A DNA stretch of 64,000 nucleotides, taken from CAVVDT01 sp963747005 (GTDB lineage Bacteria > Pseudomonadota > Alphaproteobacteria > Rhizobiales > Aestuariivirgaceae). Position numbers and translations under genes: made by a program. Each line of letters opens with the position of its first letter. Position 1 is the first letter of the stretch. Below, in pieces: positions 43,419 to 52,007 of this stretch. Below the pieces are notes generated by a model. That model saw only the letters and a program-made list of their open reading frames with translations, had not been told where the DNA came from and made no database searches. The stretch is taken from positions 124,001 to 188,000 of the forward strand of contig CAVVDT010000013.1 in the NCBI GenBank assembly GCA_963747005.1. Direction: 5' to 3'.

Positions 43419-44318
43419 TTAGCGATATGCAAGCCTTCTTAAGGGCTCCTTGTACTTATTAATTAAAGTTAAAGGATCTTCATGGCCGAAAAAAAACGAT
43501 TGGGAATCATAGCCGTTCTGAATATCAAGCTTAGCCGCACTGCGAACGATATGAATATCCTTCCGGCTTACCTCTTTGGTCCAACCATGGAAACCCACAT
43601 GCGCTACTCGACGGGGTTTTTCCAGTTGAATCCGATTTTTATCTTCAACTTTCAGCATATCAATTCTATTTCCCTTTGGGTTCGAGAGTGTATATCCAAA
43701 ATTTGACAATATTGATTGAAGTTCGTTGTATGTTATAATTTTATTTTGCAAATCAATTTCGCGTGTATGGCTTTTTAAGAAGTCTGATATGACCTTAATT
43801 GACGAATCGTCGCCTAAATGGTTAGCATATTTTCGATATGTGCTGTAACAGTTGAGATCGTTATTTGCAATTGCAACAGTAAAATCTTCAAATTCTTCCG
43901 CCTCGACGTTCGGCGTTCTCCTGATTTTTTGAAGATGTAGCATGGACACGAGAAAGGAAGTCCGTTTATTGGCGTCATGAAAGGGATGATTTTTTATCAA
44001 ACCAAACATAAGAGTGGCGCAAACGTCGATTTTATTTGTCCATTTTGGTTTACCATTATATTGCGTGAACTGTCTTCCAAGTGCTGAATGTAAGAGGTCC
44101 GGGCTTTTGGGACCAATGCCCCCGACACCTTCGTCAATCTTGGCAAAATATTCAATGAGTAGGAAGTGTGCTCGAAGGACTTCCGCCATGCCGATTGTTA
44201 CAGATCCAATATATTCATCTTCGTCTGGTATAAGGAGAGTTAACCAGCGATCATGTTCGGCCCGTATTCGTGCGATGGTTTTGTCAAGCACGATATTTTG
44301 GGATTTTGGTTCTGCCAT
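43419..44318 (-). CDS. Doc/Fic-family protein on AT-rich island
   Basis: 299 residues from ATG 44318 (MAEPKSQNIVL). The Fic-fold motif HPFHDANKR (residues 111-119) is of the Doc type (HxFxDANKR), with the characteristic LLHSALGR and KIDVCATLMFGL stretches. Doc phosphorylates elongation factor EF-Tu and stops growth; other Fic proteins attach AMP to targets. A C-terminal extension of about 130 residues contains RRVAHVGFHGW and is not part of plain Doc. No antitoxin gene is next to it, so the extension might act as an internal inhibitor. The gene is clearly AT-rich compared with its neighbours, a sign of transfer. A longer frame in the same phase begins at 44424. Confidence 0.72.
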   Translation of the reverse strand: MAEPKSQNIVLDKTIARIRAEHDRWLTLLIPDEDEYIGSVTIGMAEVLRAHFLLIEYFAKIDEGVGGIGPKSPDLLHSALGRQFTQYNGKPKWTNKIDVCATLMFGLIKNHPFHDANKRTSFLVSMLHLQKIRRTPNVEAEEFEDFTVAIANNDLNCYSTYRKYANHLGDDSSIKVISDFLKSHTREIDLQNKIITYNELQSILSNFGYTLSNPKGNRIDMLKVEDKNRIQLEKPRRVAHVGFHGWTKEVSRKDIHIVRSAAKLDIQNGYDSQSFFFGHEDPLTLINKYKEPLRRLAYR

Positions 44319-44408
44319 TCCAATCTCGTCGTGTAGCAATTTTAGCAGGACATATCGTAATGTACATGCCGTATTCGAGTAAAGTCTTATAGGTCCCACC
44401 TGCGCGGA

Positions 44409-44428
44409 CAAGGGCTTCATCCATGCCC
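44409..44428 (+). repeat. Right copy of imperfect 20-bp direct repeat
   Basis: CAAGGGCTTCATCCATGCCC, 17 of 20 bases equal to the copy at 43385-43404. It marks the right edge of the AT-rich island and ends three bases before the stop codon of the FAD-dependent enzyme gene (44432-44434). Confidence 0.55.
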
Positions 44429-44431
44429 ATC

Positions 44432-46891
44432 CTACGCGCGAATCTTCACGTTCTTCGGATCGTAGAACGGTTCGAGCTGCACGGCGGCTGGATAGCGCTT
44501 CCAGGCGATCTCCACCTCCCATTTGCCCGTTGCCAGCCAGTCCCGGGAGACTCCATCGGAATTCCTCACATAGCCGAGTGCCAGCGATTTGCCGATCCGG
44601 TGGCCCCAGGCGCCGGAGGTGGTGTTGCCGACGATGACGCCGTCCCGGTAGATCGGCTCTTCATGGTACATCATCGGCGCGGCCTCGCTCTCGTCCTCAA
44701 GGGCGATCGCCACCATGCGCTTGCGCAAGGGGCCGGCCTCCTTCTGCTTCACGAGCGCCTCGCGGCCGATGAAGCCGCCGGGCTTCTGCCAGGCAACGGC
44801 AAAGCCCAGGCCCGCCTCCAGCGGGGTATCCTCATCGCCGATGTCGTGGCCGAAATGCCGGTAGCCCTTTTCCATGCGGGCATTGTTCATGGCGTGCATC
44901 CCGATGGGGGCAACGCCGAACGCCCCGCCTTCGGCCATCAGCACGTCGAACACATGGGCGGCGAACTCGGCCGGCACATAAAGCTCCCAGCCCAGTTCGC
45001 CCACATAGGTGATGCGGCTGGCGCGCACCCGGGCATAGCCTACCTCGATCTCGCGCGAGCAAGCGAAGGGGAAGGCGTCGTTGGAGAGGTCTTCGCCCGA
45101 TAGCTTCTCCAGAAGCGTCCGGCTGTTCGGCCCCATGACGCCGATCATCGGCAGGCCGGAAGTGATGTCGGTGGCGATGCAGTGGGCATCGGCCGGGATA
45201 TGGCGCTTCAGCCAGGAGAAATCGCGGATCTGCACGGCACCGCCGGTCACCACCATGAATTCGGTGTCCGCCAGTCGCGTGACCGTGAGATCGGCCTCTA
45301 TGCCCCCGCGCTCATTGAGCCATTGCGTATAGACCATGCGTCCCGGTTCCACGTCGATGGTGTTGGCCGACACCCGGTTGAGGATTTCCAGCGCATCGCG
45401 GCCCTCTACCCGGAACTTGGCAAAGCTCGTCTGGTCGATGAGGCCGACCCTGTCGCGCAACGCCTCGGCTTCGCGTTGCGCCGCGCCGAACCAGTTCTGG
45501 CGGCCATAGGCATAGTCGTATTCTGGCCTTTCTCCCTCGGCGGCGAACCAGTTGGGCCGCTCCCAGCCCGACACCTCACCCATGACCGCGCCCAGCTTCA
45601 CCAGCCGGCCATGGAACGGCGAGCGTCTGACGCCACGCGCCGTTGCCACCTGGCGATAGGGCCAGTGCATGGCATAGAGCAGGCCCAGCGTCTCGGTGGT
45701 ACGGTCATGGAGATAGCTGCGGTTGGTCTGGAAGGGGTGCATGCGCCTCACATCCACGTCGATCACGTCCATGGGCGGATGACCGTCGCGCATCCATTCC
45801 GACAGCACTTTTCCCGCCCCGCCCGATGACTGGATGCCGATGGAATTGAAGCCGCAGGCCACATAGAGATTCTGCTTGAACGGCGCCTCGCCGAGATAAT
45901 AGCGATCATCGGGGGTAAAGCTCTCAGGCCCGTTGAAGAAAAGGGCAATGCCCGCCGTCTCCAGCAACGGCATACGGTTGACCGCCTTTTCCAGCACCGG
46001 CTCGAAGTGATCGTAGTCCTCGGGCAGGGTCTCGAAGGCGTGGTCCTCGGCGATCCCTTGCATGCCCCAGGGTTTGGCGGTGGGCTCGAACGCCCCCAGC
46101 ATCAGCTTACCGGCGTCTTCCTTGTAGTAGGCCCATTCATCGGGAATACGCGTCACCGGCATGTTGGCGGGAAGCGCGGCGATGGGTTCGGTGACCACAT
46201 AGAAATGCTCCGCCGCATGCAACGGCAGATGCACCCCGACGGAAAGCCCCAGGTCGCGCGACCACATGCCGCCGGCGATCACCACCTTGTCGGCATGGAT
46301 GGTGCCCGACGCGGTCTCGACCCCTTTGGCCGTATCGCCCTCCATCACAATGCGGGTGACGACGGTGTTCTCGAAGACCCTGGCGCCGCGCTGGCGGGCG
46401 CCGGCGGCATAAGCCTGGGTGACGTCGATGGGATTGACCTGGCCGTCGGCGGGGAGGAAGACGCCACCAACCACGTCCGCGATATTGAGATGCGGCAGGC
46501 GTTCCTTGATCTCGCCGGCCGATATGACGCGCACATCGAGGCCGAAATTCTTCGCCATGGAGGCCCCGCGGCGGAATTCCTCGAAACGTCCCTCGTTGAG
46601 GGCGACGGAGATCGAGCCGTTCTGCTTGAAGCCGGTCGCCTGGCCGGTTTCGGCCCCCAGCCCCTTCATCAGGTCGGTGGTATATTTCGCCAGTTCGGTC
46701 ATGTTGCGGGTGGCGCGCAACTGCCCGACGAGCCCCGCAGCATGCCAAGTCGTGCCGCAGGTGAGTTGCTTCCTTTCCAGCAGCACCACATCGGTGATGC
46801 CGATGCGGGTGAGGTGATAGGCGATCGAACAGCCGATGATGCCGCCGCCGATAATGACGACGTCGGCGCGCGAGGGCAGGGGCTTGGCCAT
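44432..46891 (-). CDS. Sarcosine/dimethylglycine dehydrogenase-like enzyme
   Basis: 819 residues, the length of the dimethylglycine and sarcosine dehydrogenase family. The N-terminal FAD domain has GGGIIGCS at about residues 15-22 and TTWHAAG, the pattern around the covalent flavin site. A DAO/FAO_M domain reaches about residue 420. A C-terminal GcvT/aminomethyl-transfer domain (about 420-815) follows, with TFDQTSF-like RDRVGLIDQTSFAKF. It oxidises N-methyl groups of glycine derivatives, giving methylene-tetrahydrofolate. ATG 46891 has a weak site. Exact substrate (sarcosine, dimethylglycine or other) is not determined by the sequence. Confidence 0.85.
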   Translation of the reverse strand: MAKPLPSRADVVIIGGGIIGCSIAYHLTRIGITDVVLLERKQLTCGTTWHAAGLVGQLRATRNMTELAKYTTDLMKGLGAETGQATGFKQNGSISVALNEGRFEEFRRGASMAKNFGLDVRVISAGEIKERLPHLNIADVVGGVFLPADGQVNPIDVTQAYAAGARQRGARVFENTVVTRIVMEGDTAKGVETASGTIHADKVVIAGGMWSRDLGLSVGVHLPLHAAEHFYVVTEPIAALPANMPVTRIPDEWAYYKEDAGKLMLGAFEPTAKPWGMQGIAEDHAFETLPEDYDHFEPVLEKAVNRMPLLETAGIALFFNGPESFTPDDRYYLGEAPFKQNLYVACGFNSIGIQSSGGAGKVLSEWMRDGHPPMDVIDVDVRRMHPFQTNRSYLHDRTTETLGLLYAMHWPYRQVATARGVRRSPFHGRLVKLGAVMGEVSGWERPNWFAAEGERPEYDYAYGRQNWFGAAQREAEALRDRVGLIDQTSFAKFRVEGRDALEILNRVSANTIDVEPGRMVYTQWLNERGGIEADLTVTRLADTEFMVVTGGAVQIRDFSWLKRHIPADAHCIATDITSGLPMIGVMGPNSRTLLEKLSGEDLSNDAFPFACSREIEVGYARVRASRITYVGELGWELYVPAEFAAHVFDVLMAEGGAFGVAPIGMHAMNNARMEKGYRHFGHDIGDEDTPLEAGLGFAVAWQKPGGFIGREALVKQKEAGPLRKRMVAIALEDESEAAPMMYHEEPIYRDGVIVGNTTSGAWGHRIGKSLALGYVRNSDGVSRDWLATGKWEVEIAWKRYPAAVQLEPFYDPKNVKIRA

Positions 46892-46987
46892 GGGAAACCG
46901 GTCCTTGGAGCGTGGCGGAGGATGGCGACGTCAATAGCAACGATGGGGGCCCGGGCAAAGGGCCAGTTTCATCACCCCCGGTGAGCC

Positions 46988-47025
46988 AGCCTTGCCCGAT
47001 CCGCACACCGATGGCGGGCAAGGCT
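46988..47025 (-). terminator. Hairpin after the MarR gene
   Basis: Perfect 11-bp inverted repeat AGCCTTGCCCG / CGGGCAAGGCT with a 16-base loop, directly following the stop of the MarR gene on the minus strand. No T-run follows, so it is a weak or Rho-assisted terminator at best. Confidence 0.4.
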
Positions 47026-47471
47026 CAAGACAGTGCCTTGAGGGCGGTGCGCAGGTCGTCGGCCTCTATGCCCCCGAGCCGCGCCTCGGCTACGGCATGC
47101 GCCTCTGCCCAGACGGGATAGGCTTCGCCCAGCAGGCGGCGCCCGGTCACGGTTATGGCGAGGCGGCGGCTGCGGCGATCTTGCGCGTCGACCGAAACCT
47201 TGACCAGCCTGCGCCGTTGCAGTGGCTTGAGGTTGGCGGTGAGTGTGGTGCGGTCCATGGCGAGCAGCGCCGCCACCGACCCGATGGTCGGCGCCTCGGG
47301 CCGGTTGAGCGACATCAAAAGCGAGAATTGGCCACTGGTCAGATCGAGCGGCCGCAACGCCTCATCGAAGCGCCGCGCCAGCGCCCGCGCCGCGCGCTGC
47401 ACATGCAGGCACAGGCAGGCATCGCGCACCTGAATGGTGAAAGGAAATGGCAAGGCGTCGGGGTTTGACAT
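47025..47471 (-). CDS. MarR-family transcriptional regulator
   Basis: 148 residues with a winged helix-turn-helix (about 55-105: TIGSVAALLAMDRTTLTANL, then KPLQRRRLVKV and the DRRSRRLAIT wing). ATG 47471 overlaps one arm of a palindromic site. Divergent from the VOC, SRPBCC and GFA-like genes, which it likely represses, with autoregulation. The N-terminal part has ACLCLH with two cysteines that could sense thiol or oxidative stress; this is only a possibility. Confidence 0.85.
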   Translation of the reverse strand: MSNPDALPFPFTIQVRDACLCLHVQRAARALARRFDEALRPLDLTSGQFSLLMSLNRPEAPTIGSVAALLAMDRTTLTANLKPLQRRRLVKVSVDAQDRRSRRLAITVTGRRLLGEAYPVWAEAHAVAEARLGGIEADDLRTALKALS

Positions 47472-47494
47472 CAATTAATTATGTTGATATCAAC
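47465..47494 (+). promoter_or_regulatory. Double palindromic MarR-type operator
   Basis: TTGACATCAA (47465-47474) and the perfect GTTGATATCAAC (47483-47494), with the two cores 19 bases apart in AT-rich sequence between the divergent marR-like gene and the VOC gene. The first arm covers the marR start codon. Size and symmetry fit MarR operators. Confidence 0.6.
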
Positions 47495-47538
47495 GTAAAT
47501 GTCAATGAGACCACGCAACGCCGGCAAGGAGAAGTGTC

Positions 47539-47943
47539 ATGCAGGTACAGCCTTATTTGTTTTTCGACGGCCGCTGCGAGGAGGCAATCGACTTCTACAA
47601 GACCGCCGTCGGCGCCGAGGTCGTCATGCTGATGCGTTTCAAGGACGCTCCCGATCCGTCCATGTCCTCCGGCGCGAACCGCGAAAAGGTCATGCATTCG
47701 ACCCTGAAAATCGGCGAGTCCACGGTTAATGCGTCCGACGGGCAGTGCGGAAACACACCGAAATTCGAAGGGTTTTCGCTAACCGTCGCGGCCGCAAACG
47801 AAGCCGAGGCCAAGAAGTTGTTCGAGGCGTTGGGCAAGGGAGGCAAGGTGACGATGCCGCTGGCCAAGACCTTCTTTTCCTCCAGCTTCGGCACCCTGAC
47901 CGACAAGTTCGGGGTCGGTTGGATGGTCATCGTGATGCAATAG
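47539..47943 (+). CDS. VOC-family protein, PhnB/YjdN-like
   Basis: 134 residues with the start MQVQPYLFFDGRCEEAIDFY and a closing FGVGWMVIVM, the pattern of PhnB/YjdN-like members of the vicinal oxygen chelate fold. Members occur next to MarR or ArsR regulators and SRPBCC-type genes, as here. The role in the cell is not known. ATG 47539 follows AAGGAG. The SRPBCC gene follows after 37 bases on the same strand. Confidence 0.8.
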   Translation: MQVQPYLFFDGRCEEAIDFYKTAVGAEVVMLMRFKDAPDPSMSSGANREKVMHSTLKIGESTVNASDGQCGNTPKFEGFSLTVAAANEAEAKKLFEALGKGGKVTMPLAKTFFSSSFGTLTDKFGVGWMVIVMQ

Positions 47944-47980
47944 GATGCAGCGATAACCTTTTCAAACTGCGGAGAAAATC

Positions 47981-48526
47981 ATGTCAGCGAGCAAGCCGCA
48001 AGAAACTGCGGGTAGCGCCGATGGCGGCTTCGTCACGTCGCGTGTCTTCGATGCGCCGCGCAGCGTCGTCTGGACGGCCTTCACCGACTCCGAACGCATG
48101 AAGCAGTGGTGGGGCCCGAAAGGCTTCACCGTCATTGCCGCGACCATGGATCTGCGTCCCGGCGGACGCTACCACTACGGCCTCAGGAGTCCCGATGGCG
48201 CTGAGATGTGGGGCAAGTTCGTGTTCCGCCAGATCGTGCCGCTGGAGCGGATCGAGTTCATCAACTCCTTTTCCGACAAGTCGGGCGGCACCACCCGCCA
48301 CCCGATGCACATGACGTGGCCGCTGGAGATGCTCTCGGTCTTCACCTTCGAGGAAGTGCCCCGCGACAAGACCCGCTTCACCCTCAACTGGTCGCCATGG
48401 AATGCCACGGCCGAAGAGCAGAAAACCTTCAATGAAGGCCATCAGTCGATGCTCACGGGCTGGGGCGGCACCCTTGATCAGCTTGCCGCCTATCTGGCGC
48501 GTGAGCAGGCCGGAACACGCCCATGA
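47981..48526 (+). CDS. SRPBCC/AHSA1-family protein
   Basis: 181 residues. VFDAPRSVVWTAFTDSERM and MKQWWGPKGF mark the START-like AHSA1 fold, which binds hydrophobic ligands in a deep pocket. FNEGHQSMLTGWGGTLDQLA closes it. Often found with VOC-family and ArsR/MarR regulators in stress or detoxification loci. It is the second gene of the MarR-divergent operon; its stop overlaps the ATG of a 40-codon frame. Confidence 0.8.
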   Translation: MSASKPQETAGSADGGFVTSRVFDAPRSVVWTAFTDSERMKQWWGPKGFTVIAATMDLRPGGRYHYGLRSPDGAEMWGKFVFRQIVPLERIEFINSFSDKSGGTTRHPMHMTWPLEMLSVFTFEEVPRDKTRFTLNWSPWNATAEEQKTFNEGHQSMLTGWGGTLDQLAAYLAREQAGTRP

Positions 48527-48645
48527 ACACCGCCGGAACCGCCCGAATGGTGGTACGGAGCAAGCGCCAACACGGCACTATCCACGTGTTCGAAGGTTTG
48601 CGCCTCGATGCCCATCTTGTCGTCAGGCAGGAGACGATCAAATGA
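48523..48645 (+). CDS. 40-codon frame linking the SRPBCC and GFA genes
   Basis: A frame of 40 codons starting at an ATG that overlaps the SRPBCC stop (ATGA, 48523-48526) and ending in a TGA that overlaps the ATG of the GFA-like gene (ATGA, 48642-48645). Its product begins MNTAGTARMV and ends VVRQETIK. Such a perfect double overlap is typical of real coupled genes. I know no family for it, and it could be a decayed gene. Confidence 0.4.
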   Translation: MNTAGTARMVVRSKRQHGTIHVFEGLRLDAHLVVRQETIK

Positions 48646-49043
48646 AGAAGACCTATACCGGAAGCTGCCACTGCGGCGCCGTGCGGTTCGAGGCCGACAT
48701 CGACCTGGCCGCCGGCACCAGCAAGTGCAACTGCTCCGTTTGCGCCAAATCGCGCTTCTGGAAGGCCATCATCGGCAAATCGGCCTTGCGGCTGCTCACG
48801 GGCAAGGACGAGCTTGCCGAATACACCTTCAACACCGGTGACAAACGCCACCGCTTCTGCCGGCATTGCGGCATCAAGGTCTTCGGTTTCGGCACCCATC
48901 CGGCCATCGGAGAGTTCCATGCCGTCAACCTTGCCTGCCTGGACGATGCCAGCGACGAGGAACTCGCCGCGGCGCCTGTCGTCTACCAGGACGGCCGCCA
49001 CGACAGGTGGGACATCGCACCCTCCATCACCGGTCATCTCTGA
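48642..49043 (+). CDS. GFA-domain zinc protein
   Basis: 133 residues with the cysteine clusters of the glutathione-dependent formaldehyde-activating (Gfa) fold: GSCHCGAVRF, SKCNCSVCAKS and RFCRHCGIKVF. The first and third hold one zinc, the second another. These proteins are often of unknown function and rarely true formaldehyde-activating enzymes. It is the last gene of the MarR-divergent operon, behind AGGAG. Confidence 0.8.
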   Translation: MKKTYTGSCHCGAVRFEADIDLAAGTSKCNCSVCAKSRFWKAIIGKSALRLLTGKDELAEYTFNTGDKRHRFCRHCGIKVFGFGTHPAIGEFHAVNLACLDDASDEELAAAPVVYQDGRHDRWDIAPSITGHL

Positions 49044-49069
49044 CGGAGCAGCACCGCTCGAGACAGGTC

Positions 49070-50077
49070 TCACTGCCCCTTGCAAATCGGCAACGGCCGA
49101 TAGGGCGGCGGCGGATGCTCCTGCTTGTAGCGGGCGATGATCGGCCCGAGGATCTTCTTCGGCCAGAATTTCGGGGTGCGGATTTCTCTGAGACAGGAAG
49201 CGTTCCAGTACAATCCCGCGCGTGACAGCGAGCGGTGAGCCTTCACGGCCTGCGCAACCGCCTGGATATCGGTGGCAGCGGGATAGATATAGAGCGTCGT
49301 CGGGTTGTTCTTTACGATCGACATGATCTGCCGGATGTCTATCGGCGACCAGCTTGTGCAGCCGTTGCTGCGGCCACCGGCATAGACCACCAGCTTGCCG
49401 AACGGCACATAGCCGTCGTGATCGGCATAGGGGCTCTTCGGGCTCTTCAGGCGGCATTGCGCCCGCAGCAGCTCGGCAGCATGGCCGCCGATCTCGCGCT
49501 TTCTGGTATTTGACGTCTCACCCTGGCCGTCGAACTGGACGAACGTGCGCAGGAAGGCCGACTTGCTTTTCGACGAGACCCGGTAATAGCCCTTGAAGGA
49601 TGTCTTGGTCTCGGCCGTCACGTAGTCGCCACCGTCGGTCAATTTCGAATCCATCGCGTTGCTGAAGTTCCTGGCGCAGCGCCGCCCGTTGCTGAAATTC
49701 GCAATGCCCTTCAGATGACGGCCACCGCCGTGGCCTGCCGAGATCGCACGAAACGAGCGGGCAGCTTCGCAGATGATGTAGAACCGGCCCCCCGATTTGC
49801 CGTCGCCCAGATCATTGGGACGGGTCGCGTCCATGGCGAAATAGCAGGGATTCCGGACGATACCCGCCTTCATCTTTTGCAGGTAGAGTGCGCGCGCCCG
49901 CTGCAACACCACTTTTGCGATCTTGCCATCTCCTTCGCCGATATGGGCCCCCAGCCAGGTCGGAATCTTCGAAGGCTCCTTCGCGACAGCGAGCCGCGGG
50001 GCTGCCGACAGGGCGACGGCGATGATGACAAAGCCGAAGATATTGACGGCTTCCGGAAGGACAGATCTTATCCGCAT
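49070..50077 (-). CDS. Secreted L,D-transpeptidase-like protein
   Basis: 335 residues. A signal or membrane anchor (about 8-32, FGFVIIAVALSAAPRLAVA) precedes a YkuD_2-type domain with RSNGCTSWSP, where Cys240 is the likely catalytic cysteine and His199 (GGHAAE) a partner. L,D-transpeptidases join 3-3 cross-links or anchor proteins in peptidoglycan. This subgroup is less studied. It lies opposite the GFA gene. Start ATG 50077 follows GGGAGA. Confidence 0.7.
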   Translation of the reverse strand: MRIRSVLPEAVNIFGFVIIAVALSAAPRLAVAKEPSKIPTWLGAHIGEGDGKIAKVVLQRARALYLQKMKAGIVRNPCYFAMDATRPNDLGDGKSGGRFYIICEAARSFRAISAGHGGGRHLKGIANFSNGRRCARNFSNAMDSKLTDGGDYVTAETKTSFKGYYRVSSKSKSAFLRTFVQFDGQGETSNTRKREIGGHAAELLRAQCRLKSPKSPYADHDGYVPFGKLVVYAGGRSNGCTSWSPIDIRQIMSIVKNNPTTLYIYPAATDIQAVAQAVKAHRSLSRAGLYWNASCLREIRTPKFWPKKILGPIIARYKQEHPPPPYRPLPICKGQ

Positions 50078-50370
50078 TAGATCGGTTCTCCCGTCGACGT
50101 GTTTCGCGCTCTCAGGCAGTGTTGCAATGCGCGATCGATCAAGAAACGTGCCACCCACCCATCTGCGACTTGCGTCTTGTCTAGCTGCACCCATGAGCCA
50201 GCGCCAACAATGGCCGGGGCGAAAGCGTACCCGGTGCAAGCGATTCATGCAAAGCGCACCACCAAGGACATGCTATTGCTAATTTCGATCAGGCACAGCC
50301 ATGCGATCGGCCGATGCTCCCGGGGCATGGATGATCGCCGTCGTTAGGCAGACGAAGCAGAGACAAACAG

Positions 50371-51192
50371 ATGAAGACGGCCAGCAAGATCGAGCGCTAT
50401 CTTCGCCGTATCGGCTACGGCGGCGTGCCAAAGCCCGATCTCGAGACGCTCAACGCTCTGCACGCAGCCCATCTCAACGCCATTCCGTTCGAGAACCTCG
50501 ACGTCCAGCTAGGTCGTCCGCCAGGAACGGACCCCGACACTGCCTTCGACAAGATCGTCGAGCGAAACCGTGGCGGCTGGTGCTACGAGATGAACGGGCT
50601 GTTCGGCTGGGCCCTCAGCGAGATCGGGTTCGAGGTCATGCGGATGGCGGGCGGCGTGATGCGCGCGACCGGCGGTGAAGGCATGATGGGCAATCATCTG
50701 TGCCTGCTGGTGAGGCTCGATCACGCCTGGCTGGCCGATGTCGGTTTTGGGGGTGGCCTTGTCCATCCGCTACCGCTCGCGGAAATGGAGGAGACACAGA
50801 CCCCGTTTCGCGTCGGCCTCTGCGTGCCCGAAGCGGGCTATTGGCGCTACAGCGAACGCACCACTGGCGAGCCATTTTCGTACGATTTCCGCATCGAACC
50901 GGCCGATGAGGCCCTGCTGGCGGCCAGATGCGCCCGGCAGGGCACGGATTCCGCTTCCGTCTTCGTGGCCAATCTCGTGGCGCAAAAGCGCACGAGCGAC
51001 CGGCACGTTACATTGCGCGGTCGGGTGCTGACGCGGACGGATGCAGAGGGCGAAAGCCGCCGCGTGCTTGCCACGGCCGAGGAGCTTGCGGCGGCGCTCA
51101 TGGAGATTTTCGGCCTCGACGTGGCGGAAATCGACAGGCTGTGGGCAAACGTCTCAGCTCGTCACACCGAGCTGTTCGGCGAGCGGCCGTGA
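50371..51192 (+). CDS. Arylamine N-acetyltransferase
   Basis: 273 residues of the NAT family, which moves acetyl from acetyl-CoA to aromatic amines and hydrazines. The catalytic triad is Cys71 (RGGWCYEMN), His109 (GNHLCLL) and Asp123 (LADVGFGGG). Soluble, no signal peptide. It stands alone after a gap of nearly 300 bases with no gene, and converges with the DNA glycosylase gene, four bases between the stops. Confidence 0.9.
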   Translation: MKTASKIERYLRRIGYGGVPKPDLETLNALHAAHLNAIPFENLDVQLGRPPGTDPDTAFDKIVERNRGGWCYEMNGLFGWALSEIGFEVMRMAGGVMRATGGEGMMGNHLCLLVRLDHAWLADVGFGGGLVHPLPLAEMEETQTPFRVGLCVPEAGYWRYSERTTGEPFSYDFRIEPADEALLAARCARQGTDSASVFVANLVAQKRTSDRHVTLRGRVLTRTDAEGESRRVLATAEELAAALMEIFGLDVAEIDRLWANVSARHTELFGERP

Positions 51193-51196
51193 GGGC

Positions 51197-51937
51197 TCAG
51201 GGCCCGTCTTCCTCGCCCGCATGGGAGCGGTTACGGATGGTCTCGGCGTCATTGTTCTCGCCTACCGACATGGCGGCGATGCGCGAGAGATGGGTATAGG
51301 GCAGGCCCGTTTCCACGTGCCAGGCGTTGAAGGCCGCCTCGATCTTCTTCAGGTCGCGCTTCGAGGTGGGATTCTCGGCAACGTCAAGGCCAGCATCGCG
51401 CACCGCCTGCACCACGTCGGGCGAGGGGATGAAGCAGTCCTTGCCGGCAAAGCGCAGAAAATAGCGTCCGGTCATGCCGCCGAGCCGGCTGCCGCGCTTG
51501 TTGAGAATATCCCACAGGCCGGTGATGTCGGCTGTCGGCCATTCGGCGAGAAAACGGCCGAAGCTGCCGTGTTCGCCGGTAACATCGAGGATGAAGGCGG
51601 CATTGGCCTTCACCGCCATGATCTTCGCCCCGTTGCGCACGATGCGCTTGTCGGCCGTCAGGGCGTCCCAGTACTCGTCCGGCTTGTGATGAAGGCGATG
51701 CGGATCGAACCCCTCGAAGGCCTCTTCGAAGCCCGGCCACTTTTGTTCGATCACCCGCCACACGAAGCCTGAGCGAAAGATGCATTTGGTTATCAGCGAC
51801 AGTGCCCGGTCATCGCTCAGGCTTGCCAGCGCCGCCTCAGCGGGCACCGGTACCAGGAGCGACATGAGGACGTCGCGCCCGCCCTTGCGGCGTGCCGCGC
51901 GCTCCATGATCGGTTTGAAGGAAAGGGACTGTGGCAT
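51197..51937 (-). CDS. DNA-3-methyladenine glycosylase I family protein
   Basis: 246 residues. FRSGFVWRVIEQKWPGFEEAF and NGAKIMAVKANAAFI resemble the Tag/AlkA-like helix-hairpin-helix glycosylases of the MPG-I group, which cut alkylated bases out of DNA. The N-terminal 40 residues are basic (FKPIMERAARRKGG). No Fe-S cysteine cluster is present. The gene begins at ATG 51937, just 32 bases downstream of a minus-strand terminator. Confidence 0.65.
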   Translation of the reverse strand: MPQSLSFKPIMERAARRKGGRDVLMSLLVPVPAEAALASLSDDRALSLITKCIFRSGFVWRVIEQKWPGFEEAFEGFDPHRLHHKPDEYWDALTADKRIVRNGAKIMAVKANAAFILDVTGEHGSFGRFLAEWPTADITGLWDILNKRGSRLGGMTGRYFLRFAGKDCFIPSPDVVQAVRDAGLDVAENPTSKRDLKKIEAAFNAWHVETGLPYTHLSRIAAMSVGENNDAETIRNRSHAGEEDGP

Positions 51938-51969
51938 GGCGTTGGCTCCCGGCCTTCAATTGATGCATG

Positions 51970-52005
51970 AAAAAAGAAAAAGGCAAGGCCGCTAAGCCTT
52001 GCCTT
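51970..52005 (-). terminator. Strong minus-strand terminator
   Basis: Perfect 10-bp stem AAGGCAAGGC / GCCTTGCCTT with a 6-base loop, followed on the minus strand by a T-rich run TTTCTTTTTT. It ends transcription coming from 52010 and above on the minus strand, so some gene or RNA must lie there. Confidence 0.8.
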
Positions 52006-52007
52006 GA

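Noticed and set aside
43385..44428. An insertion sequence at the AT-rich island
   Set aside because: No transposase or terminal inverted repeats are visible; only the imperfect direct repeats and one Fic-type gene are present.
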